From NCBI GenBank assembly GCA_014706295.1, contig JACSVZ010000007.1, forward strand, positions 49,428,975 to 49,492,974: a stretch of DNA of 64,000 nt. Direction: 5' to 3'. Below the pieces are notes generated by a model. That model searched no databases and was not told the origin of the DNA. It saw only the letters and a program-made list of their open reading frames with translations. Below are positions 33,501 through 47,793 of the stretch, one piece after another; position 1 is the stretch's first letter, and each line of letters opens with the position of its first letter. The position numbers and the translations under genes are program-made. Origin of the DNA: Lycocorax pyrrhopterus obiensis (Eukaryota > Chordata > Aves > Passeriformes > Paradisaeidae).

Positions 33501-36500
33501 TTGCATTAAGTAATGCCTGTGTTCCACATGCTGTGACCCATTTCAGCAGTTTGTAACTCAACCACAGCTGAGATTCAAAGTAGGCTATAAGATATGATGG
33601 GCATGATTGCACTGCTGAGAGCAGGTTCCAGGAAGGAGACGGGTGGTTTAATTAATTGTATCTGTACCAGCTTCCCAGTAAGAGATTTTTTGGAACTGAG
33701 TTTCTTGCCTTGCTCAAACCAGGTAATAACTAAACACATACATTTCACTCAAGGCCCTGCAAATTTCTGTCCCCAGCTAGTGGCTACACATTTGGTTTCT
33801 CAAGGGCAGACACAGGGTATTTACATGTCTTGAGGGATCTAGTTGAAATCAGTCAGAAATACTGTCCAGGCTGGAGTCCAATAAGAAGGATAAAGGTAGA
33901 AAGTGTCAATTCAGGAAAATATTTAGGCTGAATGTGATCTAACCTCTTCCATGTTTCTTAGACTAAACAAAATACCAGGAATAGTGCAGGGGATGATTTT
34001 CAGGGATCTGCAGCTCTTCTGAAGCCTCAGTGTGAAATTACTCATAACACATAAACTAACATGCTCCAACAGTTATAAAACAGCTCTTTATACAGTCTCC
34101 TGAACATACTTAGTTTGTCAACGAGCTGATTCATCAAGGTGACTGCTGCTTCTCCCACTCCAAGAATGCACCATATAATTGAAATCATCAGGATGCAACC
34201 GTGGCTCCAGACCTACACTGTTTACAAGCTTGACCCCTTTTGTACAACTGTGGCACTGTTCATGTGACAGGATTCCTGTAGTGAAAGCCTCTTTGGACGG
34301 TACCTATTCCTGCATCTCACCTGGCGTGGGATGGGTGTGTTACTGTACAAGGTGGACAAAGCAGTAAAGCTGTGGTATCTCATAAACAGGGCTGGAGTAT
34401 TTCCAATGTGCTTTCAGCTTCACAGTCAAGTGCTGTCTAACTGTCCTTGAACACACAAATAAAAGTATAATTTTCTGTTAATAAGACATCTTACTGTGGA
34501 ATCTTTTACAGGAAATGCAAAAATGATGAAACACTCTAACAGTGTGTCCAGAGAAGTACTTTCAATTGTCAGTAAGAGATAAAACAACCATCCATGATGC
34601 AGGTGGAAGTAGCACAAACCCTGTTTTTTTTCCAGGGGATGGAATACATGACCTTTTAAACTTCCTAGCCTTGTTTCCTGTGGTTTTCTGACTTGCAGCA
34701 ATGAAAAATTTTAATTCACAATAATTTATTTATCCTCCATTTTTGCCTGCAAGTATTGAAGAGCTCTTGCAGAGGCTGGCTGGTGTTTGCTGAGTCCCCA
34801 TGGAGCCAGCAGGTGTCATCAGAACCTTTAGTTCTCAGATGGGAAGAAGAATAATTTTGTGTGTTTGGACAGCTGCCCTTCTCTGTGCCTTACTAAGTTT
34901 GTGTCATGAGACAGGACTTAAGCAGGCACGAGACACAAACTTTTAAAAAATGGCACTGGTAGATATTTCTGTTCTCTGGGGAGGGCATCTCAAAGTTTCT
35001 CCAGTAGATGTGAAATGTATTTCTATTTTAAATTTCTGGGAAAAATTCAACTTGAAAGGCAGGAATTACAAAGTGTGTAGGAGATTGGTCTATCTAAGGG
35101 GAAAAAACCTGATTATTGCACCTTCAAAATGGCAGAAAAGTTTACAATCAATGACTTCTTATGACCTGAACTTGAAATATGATCTATTTTCCCACTATTT
35201 CTTATCCAAATTCCATGTTTACATGCACTGCACATGCATCTCCTTACTGCTGTGATAATCAATCTGAGTTCCTGGGACTTGCAGTGTTTGACTGTCTGGC
35301 CTGAAGCAATTGTGTGATGTAATGAAGAAATCTCTGCACTTTGGCCTCTGTAGCAGACACGCAGAAGGTGCCCTCTGGCACTTGTGAAATGTGCTGAGGG
35401 TTACTAAGTACCAAATGAGTGCAAGTTAGTGCTACCTGCATTGTCCAGAGTGGCTGGCAAAGAGCTCTGCACTGTGGGGTTGGGTACTTGAGTTTCTTTG
35501 GGGTTTTCCACTTGAACAGAAATATCAGTGCAGTAACCTGCTGCAGGCCTAGCACTGAGCATGCTCTTCCTGTTGGAGGCTGCATGGAGTGGGTGTTCAA
35601 AAGCAACACGTCTTCCTCAAGAAAGTGTGTATCTACCTGGCTGTGCTCTCATGGAGTATTTAAGCAGGAAACAGTTTTCATACAGGACTCGGTGTCTTTG
35701 TTTAAGCTGCTTCAGCACTTTACACTACCTGCTCTTCCATGAGATGTGTCTGTGCCTCTCTGGTTCTACTCATTTCTACGTGCTGGTCTGTGACCAGGCC
35801 CTTCCTGAGGTTTTTGAAGACAGTATCAGTGCTGTGATCTATGTATCTACATTTTGAAGACAGTATCTACCTGAAAAAGTGAAACTAAAGTGGAGAAGCA
35901 AGGGCAGATGAACACATCTTTAAAATGTTAATATTTTCATCAAATAAGATATGAAGCTGTTATATGGCAACAAAACAGTTCTTGTGAATTTGGGTTAAAA
36001 GGATAATAAATTACATGCTGCTACAAACAAGGGGCATCTATAATGACCAGTCTCAAATGTAAGGCCACATTGCACATTTGTGGCTATCACTCAACTGTAT
36101 ATATAGTATTCATTTTCCAGAAAAAGATGTATTAAACTAAAAATCTACTATAATTTGAACATTTGTAACTAGTATTTCCATTGTTTCTTTCCCATAAGGA
36201 AAATTATTTAGACAGCGAAATAATTAAGTGTACAGCAACCTCTGTCTATGAGCTGTACAGGGACTCAAATATGGCTTTCTTTATGTTTCATAAGAATATT
36301 GCATTTACTATGTGGGCAGTGCCAGATGTGAGGTGTTAATTTTTCACTTCCTTGATTTAGGCACTAATGTCACTTAGCAACCTTACTCATCTTTGAAATG
36401 GAACTTCTTAAGGATGCACATACATTGCTAGTGAGAATATAATTTATATTGGAAAAAAAATTGGGAAACGGAGCAAATGCATGAACCTCTGTCAGTCCTG

Positions 36501-36666
36501 ATGGAAACCAGGTGCTAAGTTTAAAGCTCTTTTGAGAGGTTTCTTTTATGCCACTACAGAACTGCTCTTCCCAGTTCCTGATATTTTCTGATTAAAATGC
36601 CATCCAACTCTGAACTTTGAGTCAGTAAATTTTCAGCTTGGAGTTTTTGAGATTTAGGTTTTATTT

Positions 36667-36704
36667 TCTCTATCTCATTCTCTCTCTCTCTCTCGCCATC
36701 TCTC
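36667..36704 (+). repeat. (CT)n-rich microsatellite
   Basis: Pyrimidine tract with a pure CT run of about 8 units at 36680-36694, flanked by imperfect copies. Confidence 0.8.
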
Positions 36705-39700
36705 AATTGCATTTTATATATTTTGAAAGTATTCTTTGTTTGCATCCACTGTGACAAAATGATAAAGGTCTGAAACATACCAAATTCATGAAGCTGAATG
36801 ACCTGATCAGACTTTTACAGCCTGTACTGTGGGAGGAAGTGATGAGCTCATCTTTGCCAGACATCAGATAGTCTGCACCAGAGAAATTATGGAAACCAGG
36901 TTTTGAATCTGCAAGCCAGACAACTCTTTGTATGTACCAAAAAAGTGCAAATATCTTTGATTTCAGATACTTATTTTTATGCTGGTAAGTTGATTCCATC
37001 AATGTGTCAGAGGTAGATGAAACCTTAATATTCACTTCCTGGGTAACAAAGAGTAGTGAGATACGTTCATGACGAGCAGTTTTTATGTAAGAATCCATTC
37101 CTACAGGGTGATAGGACAGCTGGAAGGAGGAGAGAAGAAAAGGACGATCAAGGTTGTAGAAAGCTGAGACTTTACCGAACAGAGCTCAGAAAAAGTAACC
37201 TCAAAACCTGGCCCAAGATTCCATCAATCCACGAAACATGACTGGCCATTCGAGGTCTGCTCCTTGGCTGGTACCAGCATGCTCCCACGTGGCTGGCATG
37301 GAGAATGCAGTCTCTCAGTGAACTCCCCGGGTCACTTGGAGTAGAAAGTTGTGTTCCCACAGGATGTGGACCATGGGTCAACTCAAAGCACCTTCACTGT
37401 CAGGACCCCAGTGGAGATTCAACTGTAGGTTAGTCTTGCTTTTCTGTGCTACAGCCATAACTACAGTATCAGCCCTGTTCTCTCTGCCTTTTCTTGGAAA
37501 GATTCCCAGCCTCCTACAGTCAGGATTTTGTGCCAAACTGAAGCATTTAAAAGCCTATAATACACTGTATTATATATTCCTTTAAAGAGAGTGGTGTCTC
37601 CAGTGTGGGAGCAGTCTTACTTCAGACACTTCCTGGGGCTGTGGCCAGATCAGAATAAGTGACTGAACACATCCAAGATATCCTTCTTACCTCCCAGAAG
37701 GCCTCATCTAGCATCATCACTTGTTCCTTCTTAGTCATTTTTGATTGAAAGCACCTATTTTGCTCCCTATATAATGAAACAATTTTTGGATCCCACTGAA
37801 GTCACTCTATAGTAAATGATAGTAACCTTGGTCAGCATGTGATTATAGAATGAATGCAAGATTTCTGCATCATATAATTTGCTTTTGATGGAGGTATTCA
37901 TTTTTCTTTTTGGCATTGTAATGAGCATGGAAGCATTTGCATTGACAGGAGGTTTAAATTACAAGCCACCACCCATTCTTCTTCAGTGAGCAGTGGTGTC
38001 TTCAAGTTCCAGTCACTGTCCTTCTAAAGGACAGTCAGTCCTGTGGTCAGACTTCTTGTCAGCCAACATTTCTGTTCAGTAGAAGATAAGCGTAGGGTGA
38101 ATATGATATTTCAGCTACATTTGATTGAGCAAGTGGCTATATTTAACAAGACTTTGCTCTCTCTGACCAACAAGCAAACAAGTGCTCTGGTGAACACACA
38201 GTGCAGTAATAATACAGAATTGAGGACTCTATCAAGAGACTGTAAGAGAACAGACTTTACTTTTCAACATCATCGTTCAGACACTTGCCACCCAAACCCG
38301 AATCTTCAGCTTGACCATAGTTATCTTACAGCTTAGGCACAATATAGCCATAGTAGGCACTGGAAGATCTAAGCTTGGACACAAAGATGCTCCCATTCTA
38401 AAGGAAGGATATAATCATTGCACCTACTTTGATGCTTGTGGGAGGTCAGATCCAATGATAATACACCCTGCCTGTACTCCATACAGGTTGGGCTGGCAAA
38501 TATCTTTGCTTTTAACATGCTCCAGATATCCTGTCTCAACTCCTTCTTAGACTTGTGTACAAGTAACGTGGATCATGTGTGACAATGTGCTGAGATGCTC
38601 AGCCTCCTGCTGTTGTGTACCAGATCAAATTGCTCCTCCCAGGTAATGTCTAACACGATGGGCTGCAGTAGATGAGGAGAACTAAACAGAACATCGAAAA
38701 TAGAGAACTGATGTTCTTCATGTGAGAAAAGAAACATATCAGATACAGACAGTTGCAATAATAAGGGGAGGAAAAGTACCAGTCCTTTCAGTGTGGATAT
38801 GTTTTATTTTTATATCAGTAAATTTTAACTGACATTGGGCTGTTTACCTGAGGAAATAATGCAGTGGAACTGTGATGGGAAAGCGTTACTATCCTAAATC
38901 CTTATGTAGACTTTCATTCCAGCATGAGTGACTTCTTGGGTGAGCTTAAACTCTTAAACGCTTCAGCAGGTGACAAATAAAAAAAGATTTCTTACGTCAG
39001 ACCAAAAGTTTCTGTACAGGAAATTTTAAATCTAGAACTATTTTATTTTAAACCAATCCTTTAGATCATAGCAGAACCTTGGTTTTGTGTGCACCTAGTG
39101 TAATGGAAGATGGAATGATTCAGCACATCACTGAATATGATTTTTGGGAATTGATTTAACTCTTTCTGCCTTTTTGACCAAAATTCAACATGGGAAGCCT
39201 TGCAAAACTCACAGCTTCTGCTGCTAGCTAGCACCACAGGAGTAGGTCTGCTACTATGGCTGTGTGACTCCCACACTTGACTTACAGAGCAGCTCTTACT
39301 CTTGGCACGCCCAGACCTGCCATGGTGTGATGGGTTTTGAGTTCTCGCTGAGAGCTGAGCCAGTGAGAGCCTCCCAGCAGCAGCAATTACACCAACAGAG
39401 CTGTGCCTGTAGCAGTACAGCTCATGCTGCTCAGGAGAAGTGGCACAAAGAGTCTCCGTATGAGGCAGTGGTATAATGCCATAATTCCATTACTCCACCG
39501 AGCAGGCTGTGGGTTTAACTGCCCTTGCTCAGGCAAGGACCACTTTAGCAATTAATTATGCACATGCTGCAGTTTATGTTGGTAACAGCATGCCTAGTTC
39601 AAGTAGATGTGATAGATACAGGTGTTGAGGCCAGTCCACAGCATGACTGAAAGCCTGCAAGCAAACAAGCTCTAACAGATGAGGCTGCAAAAGCAAAAGT

Positions 39701-41540
39701 TGAAGCCAGGCTAGAAATTTTATCCTAAGTATGCATAAAATGCAAACGCCTCATCTTTTTTCAGTTCTGCTGAAAAGAAAAATGAGCTGTGCAATGGAGT
39801 CTTTGCCCAGAGTTTTATCTCCTAGTTTAAAATCAAGCAATAGGGAGTCGGGGTGGAAGAACAATGCAGAGTCAGCATGCTCACTGCAATGCAAACATGA
39901 GCGTTATCTTAAATTTGCCCCGAGAGAGCAGAAAATAAAGGTATAAGCTAGCAAAGCATTTTCTTATAGAACCTCTTCTGTGCACTGAGAGTGCCTTAGC
40001 CACTGTCTCCTTAAGAGTCATTTGGTTTAATTATACTAACACTGGTTAACATTTTGATGTCCCCAAACCATATAGTAAAGATCAGTGCATGTAAGTGCAT
40101 CTGCATGTGGATGCATCTGTAGGAAAGAAATAGGACACTGAGCCTGAGTGCTGGGACTTAAGCAAACAGATGCAGAGCTGGAAGGACCTGGGCTGTGCAG
40201 ATTTGCCCATTAGCCAGGGTTTGCTTAGGAGTGGTGGCAAATTGCAGTCACCCTGAGAGCAGATCTTGGGAAGGAATCTGAGAAGACAGCATGCCTTGGT
40301 GGAGCACAGCCCACCTAGGGAGCCCTGCTGGCATGTCAAGCAGCACCAGCACTGCTCAGTGGTGTGGGGAAACAGCCAGGAGGGAGTAGAGTCTTAAACC
40401 CCACTGCTCCTTTTGTCATCTTGACAGTGATGCATTTGAGCTGGGGAGAAATCTGTATATTATAAAGTGCTGTCGTCACAGTGTCCCAGTAATCTCAAAA
40501 ATGTCCAGATTTTGTGCTATCCTGATGTGTGGTTTTGTTCACTTCCCCAACTGCATGAGATGTGGGACTCATCTCTTCTTGATGCACTTCTGGAGCTGTG
40601 GAGATATGCCCTGTGTTGGTAAATGTGACCTGCATTGGTTACAACATGATACACGTGGTAGGCAGAGCTAAGCTGAAACAAAATGTACTGGCTGTCCTCA
40701 AGTGTCTATTCTTGATTATGCAGTGATAAGGTGATCTCAGCCATCCTAAAAATTGTGGGTTTTGCTTGGGTCATGTTAAAGGGGGCATTTGGAAATTGGT
40801 ATTTTTTCTGCAGCGGAGATCACACCTACAAATACAGCAACAAAAACAATTACATTCCTGACCTCAGACTTCCAGCTTCATGGAAATCTCTCCTTTCCCC
40901 TCCTGTCTCTGTCTGTGCTACCCAAAAAAGGACAGCACACTCAGGGACACCCAATGGATGACACTGGGACTTTTGCATCGTGGTCAGTGACTCTGCCTGG
41001 CAGTGAGGCTGACACCTGCAACCCCGAGGCTCCTTCCACCTGAACTCCTGTTTGTCATCAGCCCTCCCTGTAGGGACACCCCCCTTTTCTCTGCCCAAGT
41101 GGCCTCACATGTGTCCAGCCCCAGCACTGCTGCTTCTGGTGGCCATGGGCAGAAGCAGGGTGAGATGACCTCCTGTGCTAACCAAAGAGGCTGAGCTTTT
41201 CTGCAGCCACCAGCTTAAACACACCCTGTTTCTTGAACTTTGCATTTATATTTTACTAGAGTCTGGAATCATTAGAAAGTTTTTCTTCTGTGACCAGAGG
41301 ACTCCAATTTGACAAAGAAAAATGCATACAAAATCTGCCTGTTTGGGAAGACTGCTGAGTTAGACAGGTTTTCCTGGCTGATGCTGCTGGGCTCCACGGG
41401 ATGGCATCACCCTCACTGCCCAGCATGACAGGCTGAGATCATTTCCACTACAGAGCCACTCCAGAAGTGTGTCTTTTCCCCGTGACTGTATGAGGAACTC
41501 AGGATATATTTTGAGAATATTGAAAAATAAATCCCTCAAG

Positions 41541-41587
41541 AAATAAAATAAAATAAAATAAAATAAAATAAAATAAAATAAAATAAA
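41541..41587 (+). repeat. (AAATA)n microsatellite
   Basis: About nine units of AAATA. The flanks AAATAAATCCCTC and AAATAAATCCCCC resemble each other, suggesting the array grew inside a short duplicated sequence. Confidence 0.9.
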
Positions 41588-44500
41588 TCCCCCAAACTTT
41601 TGTTAAAGTTTTAAATATTATACAATTATTAAGTCATGCTAGACTTTTACCTGTGGCCAAGCATGTTAAATTAGTTAAACAGTTATTTCCTGTGCTTTGA
41701 AGCCAGATATTTCAACACCGCAGGTAGTCTGATAATCTCTCAGCTGCACCATTTACCAGGCAAATAGCTTCTCTGTGTAAATAACATAGCCAACACAGGG
41801 ATATAAACTAATGGATAGAACTAGATCAAGCTGTAATATGAGTGCTTCAAATTATACCCAGATTGCCTAGGGAGCGATGACAAACAAAACCAGATTCTCA
41901 TGCTTGTCTCCTACAACCAATAACCTGCACAACCACATTCACATGTGGCCTGCAACAAGCTGTCCTTAAAAATGCTGGCGGTTTTCAGTGCCCCAACACC
42001 AACGACACTGGATGTTTCAGCATCAGTTCTGGTCAGAGGCTGGGCACTCTGACACATGAATGAGCACACAGGGGTTTTGCCACAGCAACTTCTGTGTTGC
42101 TGTCACAGGACTGACAGTCATTTACAGCTGTGAAGATTTGTTTTAAAATAGTTTTTCCATGTAACCATGAAGAAAGCAACCTACTAGAGATTTTAGCTGT
42201 GATTTCATCTCATCTCAGTGAGCTGCTGTCCTTTGTCAGTGAGTAGAGGCATGCTGATGCCTTCCACTACTCTGTAGCTGACTGGCTCAGCTACTGAAGA
42301 TAAGATAGAATAAATAATGATGAAATCTTATTTCTTATAGCTATCCAGGGGAAAAAAAAAAGGTGCTTTTGGTCAAGTTGCTAAACATCTAGTGACTGAG
42401 TAACAGGGTATCAGTGTATCAGATAAGATAAGGAGGCACAGAAAAAGGAGTCCTACTGATGCCTGTTGTACTGCTTTCTTCGGTTTCTGGAGTAATAAAG
42501 CAGTTTGAAATTCTGTCTGTGGGACAGATCTCCTCAACAGAGCTCTGGGCCTGTTATCCCCAGAGAGGTCACTCAGAAGGTCCCTGGGCTGTGGATCAGC
42601 CTCCTGCCTGGGGTTGTCCCCTTGCCCCTCCATGATGTGGCCCTTTGCCAGCCTTCCTCACAGTCTTGCCGCTCAGCTGTGGGGAAGAGCTGAATGTCCT
42701 GTGGCCCAACATGCAGCAGGAGGCTTGACAGGAGGGCAGGCCAGGGGAGAGTCTTTAGGGGAGAATCGGGACTGCCACCCAGGGCTGTCTCCTTGCCTCT
42801 AATTCCTCTTCCCCCTGTTGCACCAACTTTTGCCTTTCGTCCAACATTGGTCCACAAGGCTTGAAGCACTTGGCAGAGCTCACTGACTGACTACAAAGGG
42901 GTGCTCTGAGGGGATGTTTTCTTTCCAAAACATCAGTTCTTCATCTACCATTAGCCAGGCACTGAGAGAAGGGACCTCTGGTATCACTGTGTGAAGCTGA
43001 TCTTGTGGTTAAACACTGCTTTTTGAGTAAACCCATGATGTATTCCTGCTTCAAATACTACAGAAGCTGGCATCCAGGGAAGATTTACCACTTCCTTTCT
43101 GGACACAGCATATGAGTCTCTTGCATATTTCACGAGCTTCTTCCCCTCTTCCCTCCTCAGTAACCTCCAGGAACATCCTCCCATGGCTGGCATGCTGTGT
43201 TACCTTGCACTGGATAGGGTGTTTTCATATTTCATTTAGGAAGCAAGAAAACTTTAGGGTGGTTTGGTCCCTTAGCTCTACCCAGGTGTGCAGGGGACTC
43301 ACTGATATTACCAATTTTTTTTTGCATCCAAGTAACAAAGTAGGTGACTTGAATTCCTGCCATTTTCTTATACTGAAAATCTTGTTATGATGGAAAAACA
43401 TGCCTTGTATGCAAAGATGATAATTTATCGGTAGTATTTTTAAAATCTCAACAGTTTTATCCAAGAATTAATAGCCTGGTTACAATACTAAAATTTACTC
43501 TTCAGATTATGTATAGTTAAAATTTTTACATGCAAATTTTTTAGTACCTTCCCTATTCTCTTGTTTTAGCTCACCCTTTCTCTGTCCCACTCATTCCTCA
43601 GGCTGATGGCTTCAGCCCTAAGGGAAGGGATGGCCACACCCTTGCCGAGAGGAGCACAAGAGGCAGATGTAACCTCTGTGCTCTGGGGTCTGCTTGGGAT
43701 TGCTGTTACACATTTGCTCACATGTTCTTCCCCTTGCTTTCCTTCATTGTTTCACAAGGTCCACAGTACACCTGGACACAATACCTGTGCTGTGTTTTAC
43801 ATACACTGTGTACTCAATCTCTGTTCTAGTTGCTAGTTATGCCCCAAACTGGTTTCACCCAGCTCCCAACTCTACAAAGCTTTGATGACCAGTGACTGAG
43901 CACTGGTGAGATGTTCATAGCTCTGAGGTGTCCCGTATCATCCTGTGCTTGTTCTCTCCAGTCCCCTGTTATCATCCCACCATGTCTGTATGCCTTCATT
44001 CTAGGGCCACAGACACTTCATTCTGTGCAGAACTCCTTGTTCTTAGTACCTCCTGGTTACAGAAATATCTGCATACAATTATACAAAGCTAAGGAAAAAT
44101 TTAAACTATTACTATTAGATAATAGCACCCAATTGCTGGCTAGTTACTGTTACAAGCAAAGAAGCTGAAACAAAACCCTGGGCAGGCCCAGACAGGTCCT
44201 AGCAAAGCCTGACAAGTGCAGAGACCTGAGGCCTGTGCTGTTTAACACAAAGCAGGTTGCTGCATTACAAGCAACAACAGCACTGCTGTATTTGTGAAGT
44301 CAGAGGTTGTATTGACCTGTGTCTTTCCTCCCGCTGGGCAAGAGCTATCAGATCACGCCTGCCTGAGTACATAGGGAGTTTTTCCTGTGACTCTTGTTTG
44401 TAGGGAGGCTGAAGGGTGTGGGTTGGGAAGTGAGGGGACTTTTTGTTCCCTACCTCCAGGTACAGCTTTAGTGATGGTGCGAAAAGAGCAAAACCCTAAA

Positions 44501-44929
44501 TGCCTGCTTCAACAAACAGGGTGTGAGCCCAGGAGGCTGCTGCAGTCTTGGGATGTGGCACTCGGAGGTTCTTGGGCTACAGCTGATGGCGTTGCCCGGG
44601 TGCAGTCAGTGAAACAGGACTGGCATCCGGCCAAGAGACAAGCAGGTTACCCAAACCTGGGATCACCACAAGCACAGCTGTGAGTTCCATCCTCACACTT
44701 TATAGCTGTGTCAGCTGTGGCAATGCCTAATGAACCTGATCATTAATTGCCCCCGAGATGCATCTCTGGCTCATTTATATCCTCACATTGCCCATCACAC
44801 CAAATGGCAGTAGCCCAGCGACCTAAAGCTCTGCCTTTCTGCCCAGCCTTCCTCACTGTGCTGTGAGTGCCCTCAAGATGGTTTGTGGAAGGCAGAGAAC
44901 CCTGTTTATTCCCGCCCTGCATTTTTTGG

Positions 44930-45480
44930 GAAGGAGAGAGGAGGACCTGCTGGCGCCGCAGCTGAGCCGGCAGCGTTCCCCTCCTGCACGAACAAACGGT
45001 GCCGGCGAGTGGGAGGGATAAAATGTTAGTCTGCAGGAGGGAGAGTGGGAGGCTGTGAAAAAGAGCTGGTCCGGAGAGGAAATGAGGAGAGTGAGTGCAG
45101 TCAGGAAAACCTGTTTTGTTGCTTGCAGCGACGAGAGCAGGATTAAGAGAGTAGGACTATGGTGGATGGGGGGAGAGATGAGAACGGGCCACATAACAGC
45201 ACAGCGCAGCACGGATGTAGGCAGGGAGCAAGCTGTCTGCTGCTCTTTTGTGCTGAGTGTGGTGCCTGCCTCTTCTTAACACTGTCTCTGGCAAATCCTG
45301 CAGTGGAAAATCACAGAATGATGTCAATACAGCAGGAGCTGTTGCCTGATGAAGCAAGTCTAGCAAACGGCTCCTGGACGCCGGTCTTGATTGACGGAAG
45401 TCCCCTGTGGGAATGGCAGACGCCCCTCGCCACCACCACTCTGTCCTCCCACGGCTGGCACCACTCACTGTCCCTGTAAC
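44930..45480. other. GC- and CpG-rich patch
   Basis: The stretch 44950-45012 alone has about eight CpG dinucleotides, and further CpGs continue to about 45480. It is the densest CpG cluster in the intergenic gap. It could be a small CpG island with a promoter or enhancer. Overlapping open frames on both strands here are not recognisable proteins. Confidence 0.4.
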
Positions 45481-47561
45481 CTCCCGGCACGTTTTACAAA
45501 CGCGGAGAGATCGTAGAAAAGATGCAGTGAGAGGAGAAGCACAAACTGTGAGGTGCTAGTTCTTCGCAGCAGCATATCTGCTCCTGTGCCTCCCTCCTAC
45601 TGCCCTGTGGGCTTTTTTTCCTGGAATTTGTGAGGAAAACAGAATTCCAGCATCCTGCTTGTGAAGGGGGCACGTCTGTGAGGGCACCAAGATACTAAGG
45701 GTAGGAAAGGAAGGAATCTCCTTCCAAAAATAAGGATTAACAGCCTGCAAAAGCTGATTTAGCTTATGTGAGAAATCATCTTCAAACCTCTCCCAAAACC
45801 ACAAGGGGACAACTTTCCTCCTACTATGCTGTATTTCTATGTTTATGTCTTCACCCACTGCAAAGCGGTTTACAAGGGAGCGAGCACTATTTAGTACATC
45901 TGTAGCCCCTGTTTCTTCTACACTTCTTGATGTAAACTCAGAATCACTCTACTAAAATCAATTATGTCCATTTTTCAACTGCAACTCTAGGGAATTCAAT
46001 ACATAACTGAGGATCTCGCCTCTTTGAGCTCTCTACCCCCTAAAGGTTTTACTGTTGCTTTGCTGGATGTCCATTGCTTAACAGCAGTTAACAGTAGGAG
46101 TGATAACAGCTGAGGCTGACCCCACTGAGGCTGCACCCTGCAACTGTATTTCAGGGAGATGAGAACCTGCAGTCAGGCAGGAGGCCTTGTTAATTACTCC
46201 TGTATGGGTGTTGGGCCACAAAGCCACCCAAACAGATGGAGGAGTGTGGAAGAAGGTGCCAGAAAAGTACATGCATTTCTGTCACTCTGAGTCCTGCCTT
46301 CGATGCTATGAGTTGTTGATATATTCATCTATACTGAGACTGTATTTAGTAAAAAAAAAACATTAAGCATCGTGTTAACAGAGGGTATTTACTAGAAACA
46401 CAGAGCAGAAAGGGGGCTTTCCTTTAGACTGCAATAGGGGAGACAATGCTTTGCACCAGACTAATAAAATCACACGTGCTCTTAATTTTGCAGAGGGCAC
46501 ACAAGACCTTGCTGAGGCTGTGTTTGCTTCCCAAGCCATTTGACTGGTTCCAGTGTCATTGCCAATGACATGACACCATTTCTTCTCCTTCCAAACCCCA
46601 CAACTTTAGGGAAAACAGGGCCAATTGTTCCCTTTCTGGTACCAGTTGCCGCGGCAGCTCTACTGAGTTCTGGCTCCCAGCCAGCCGTCAAGCTGCCCTA
46701 TGTTCTACCTAGGTGCCTGTCACCCCCTACCTGGGTCAGATGATTTGGTTATCGTGTGCTCCTTACTTACATTTTTGGCTGTAAAAGGACAGCATTTGAA
46801 AGATCTTTAATTTTTCAGAGCCTCCTTATAGGTTTATCACAAATCTCAGCTGACAGTATGCTTGTGTAATTGCCATCCAAATACCTCACCTTCCCATTCA
46901 GCTACATCCTCCTTCTCACCACTGATGGATACATGTGTGATAAGTCAGTAACTCCATCTAAATCTGTCAAATTGGCAACACGTGGTGAAAATCTTCAGAT
47001 TCAAGGCAGATTTGATCCTCCTGCTCTCCTTTAAGCTGCAAGAAACTCAGGAAGATTTGCTGCTAGATTGATACTAAGAATGATGAAAGGTTTCTGGTAC
47101 AGAAAGCAGGGGGTTTTTTGGCTGAAGGCAGATTTTCACATTCCTAGTGCTGTCTCCATTAGAAGCTTCAGGTTCCTGTGACCCTGCAATGTTGATCCAA
47201 CTCTTCCCATCTCATATTTACTTACAGTAAATTACAACCACTTCTGCTTTGTTTGCAAGTATGTTCATAATTTTACCTGCTATTCTGGCTGACTACCTCA
47301 TATTAAGCAGGAGTCATCCATTGTAACATAAACATTTCTCTCCAAATGCTGGCAAAGTTTAGGTCTTTCCTTGTCTTAGTCAAGTAAAAAAGGCATTCTT
47401 TTCTAGCTGAATTTAAAACAATTTCTTCCTTCCTCTTCAGCAAGTGTCGCGGTCAATACCGATAGTTTTTGATGATGACATAAAATAAAAACTGTTACTA
47501 AAAAAGAACCATATATGAGCTGTTACAAGTGGAAATAAATCATGTCATGCATTTTTACGTC

Positions 47562-47567
47562 TTTAAT
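47562..47567 (-). terminator. Candidate SERPINA6 polyadenylation signal (ATTAAA)
   Basis: The ATTAAA variant lies 20 nt after the stop codon on the - strand. I saw no canonical AATAAA on this strand in the next 200 nt. Confidence 0.4.
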
Positions 47568-47586
47568 TAGTAGTAGCAAACAAAAT

Positions 47587-47793
47587 TCATATGTCACTCC
47601 AGCTAGTGATGGTCGGGTTAACTATTTTTCCTATGAAGAGTGTACTGTTTGTATCTCTATCAAAAATCAGCATGAGGAAGGGACGGCTGAATTCAATGGT
47701 TGAAGGAAGAGCCATTCTCATTATTTCAACAGCAGTTGCTGCTGCTGCCTCAGTACCTCTCTCATCAACATCCAGAGAAGCCTTGTGAACAAC
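47587..47793 (-). CDS. SERPINA6: SERPINA6 coding exon 4 (reactive loop and C-terminus)
   Basis: 207 nt including TGA. It begins [19 protein letters not shown], continues through the loop [17 protein letters not shown], and ends after VNPT with an eight-residue tail ITSWSDI-type extension. The acceptor is TTTTTTCCTAG. Confidence 0.93.
   Translation of the reverse strand, partial: VVHKASLDVDERGTEAAAATAVEIMRMALPSTIEFSRPFLMLIFDRDTNSTLFIGKIVNPTITSWSDI

Larger units (their letters stand above)
27692..47586. other. Intergenic region between SERPINA10 and SERPINA6, about 19.9 kb
   Basis: I searched both strands for serpin landmarks (hinge GTEAAAA, FxRPF, SPVSIS-type motifs) and found none. The untranslated 5' exon and promoter of SERPINA10 must lie near the left end but could not be placed. 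Simple repeats and two CpG-rich patches are listed separately. Many short open frames are present, all of a length expected by chance. Confidence 0.7.

Noticed and set aside
39460..39540. Possible tRNA-like sequence
   Set aside because: No T-arm consensus and no cloverleaf pairing could be drawn.
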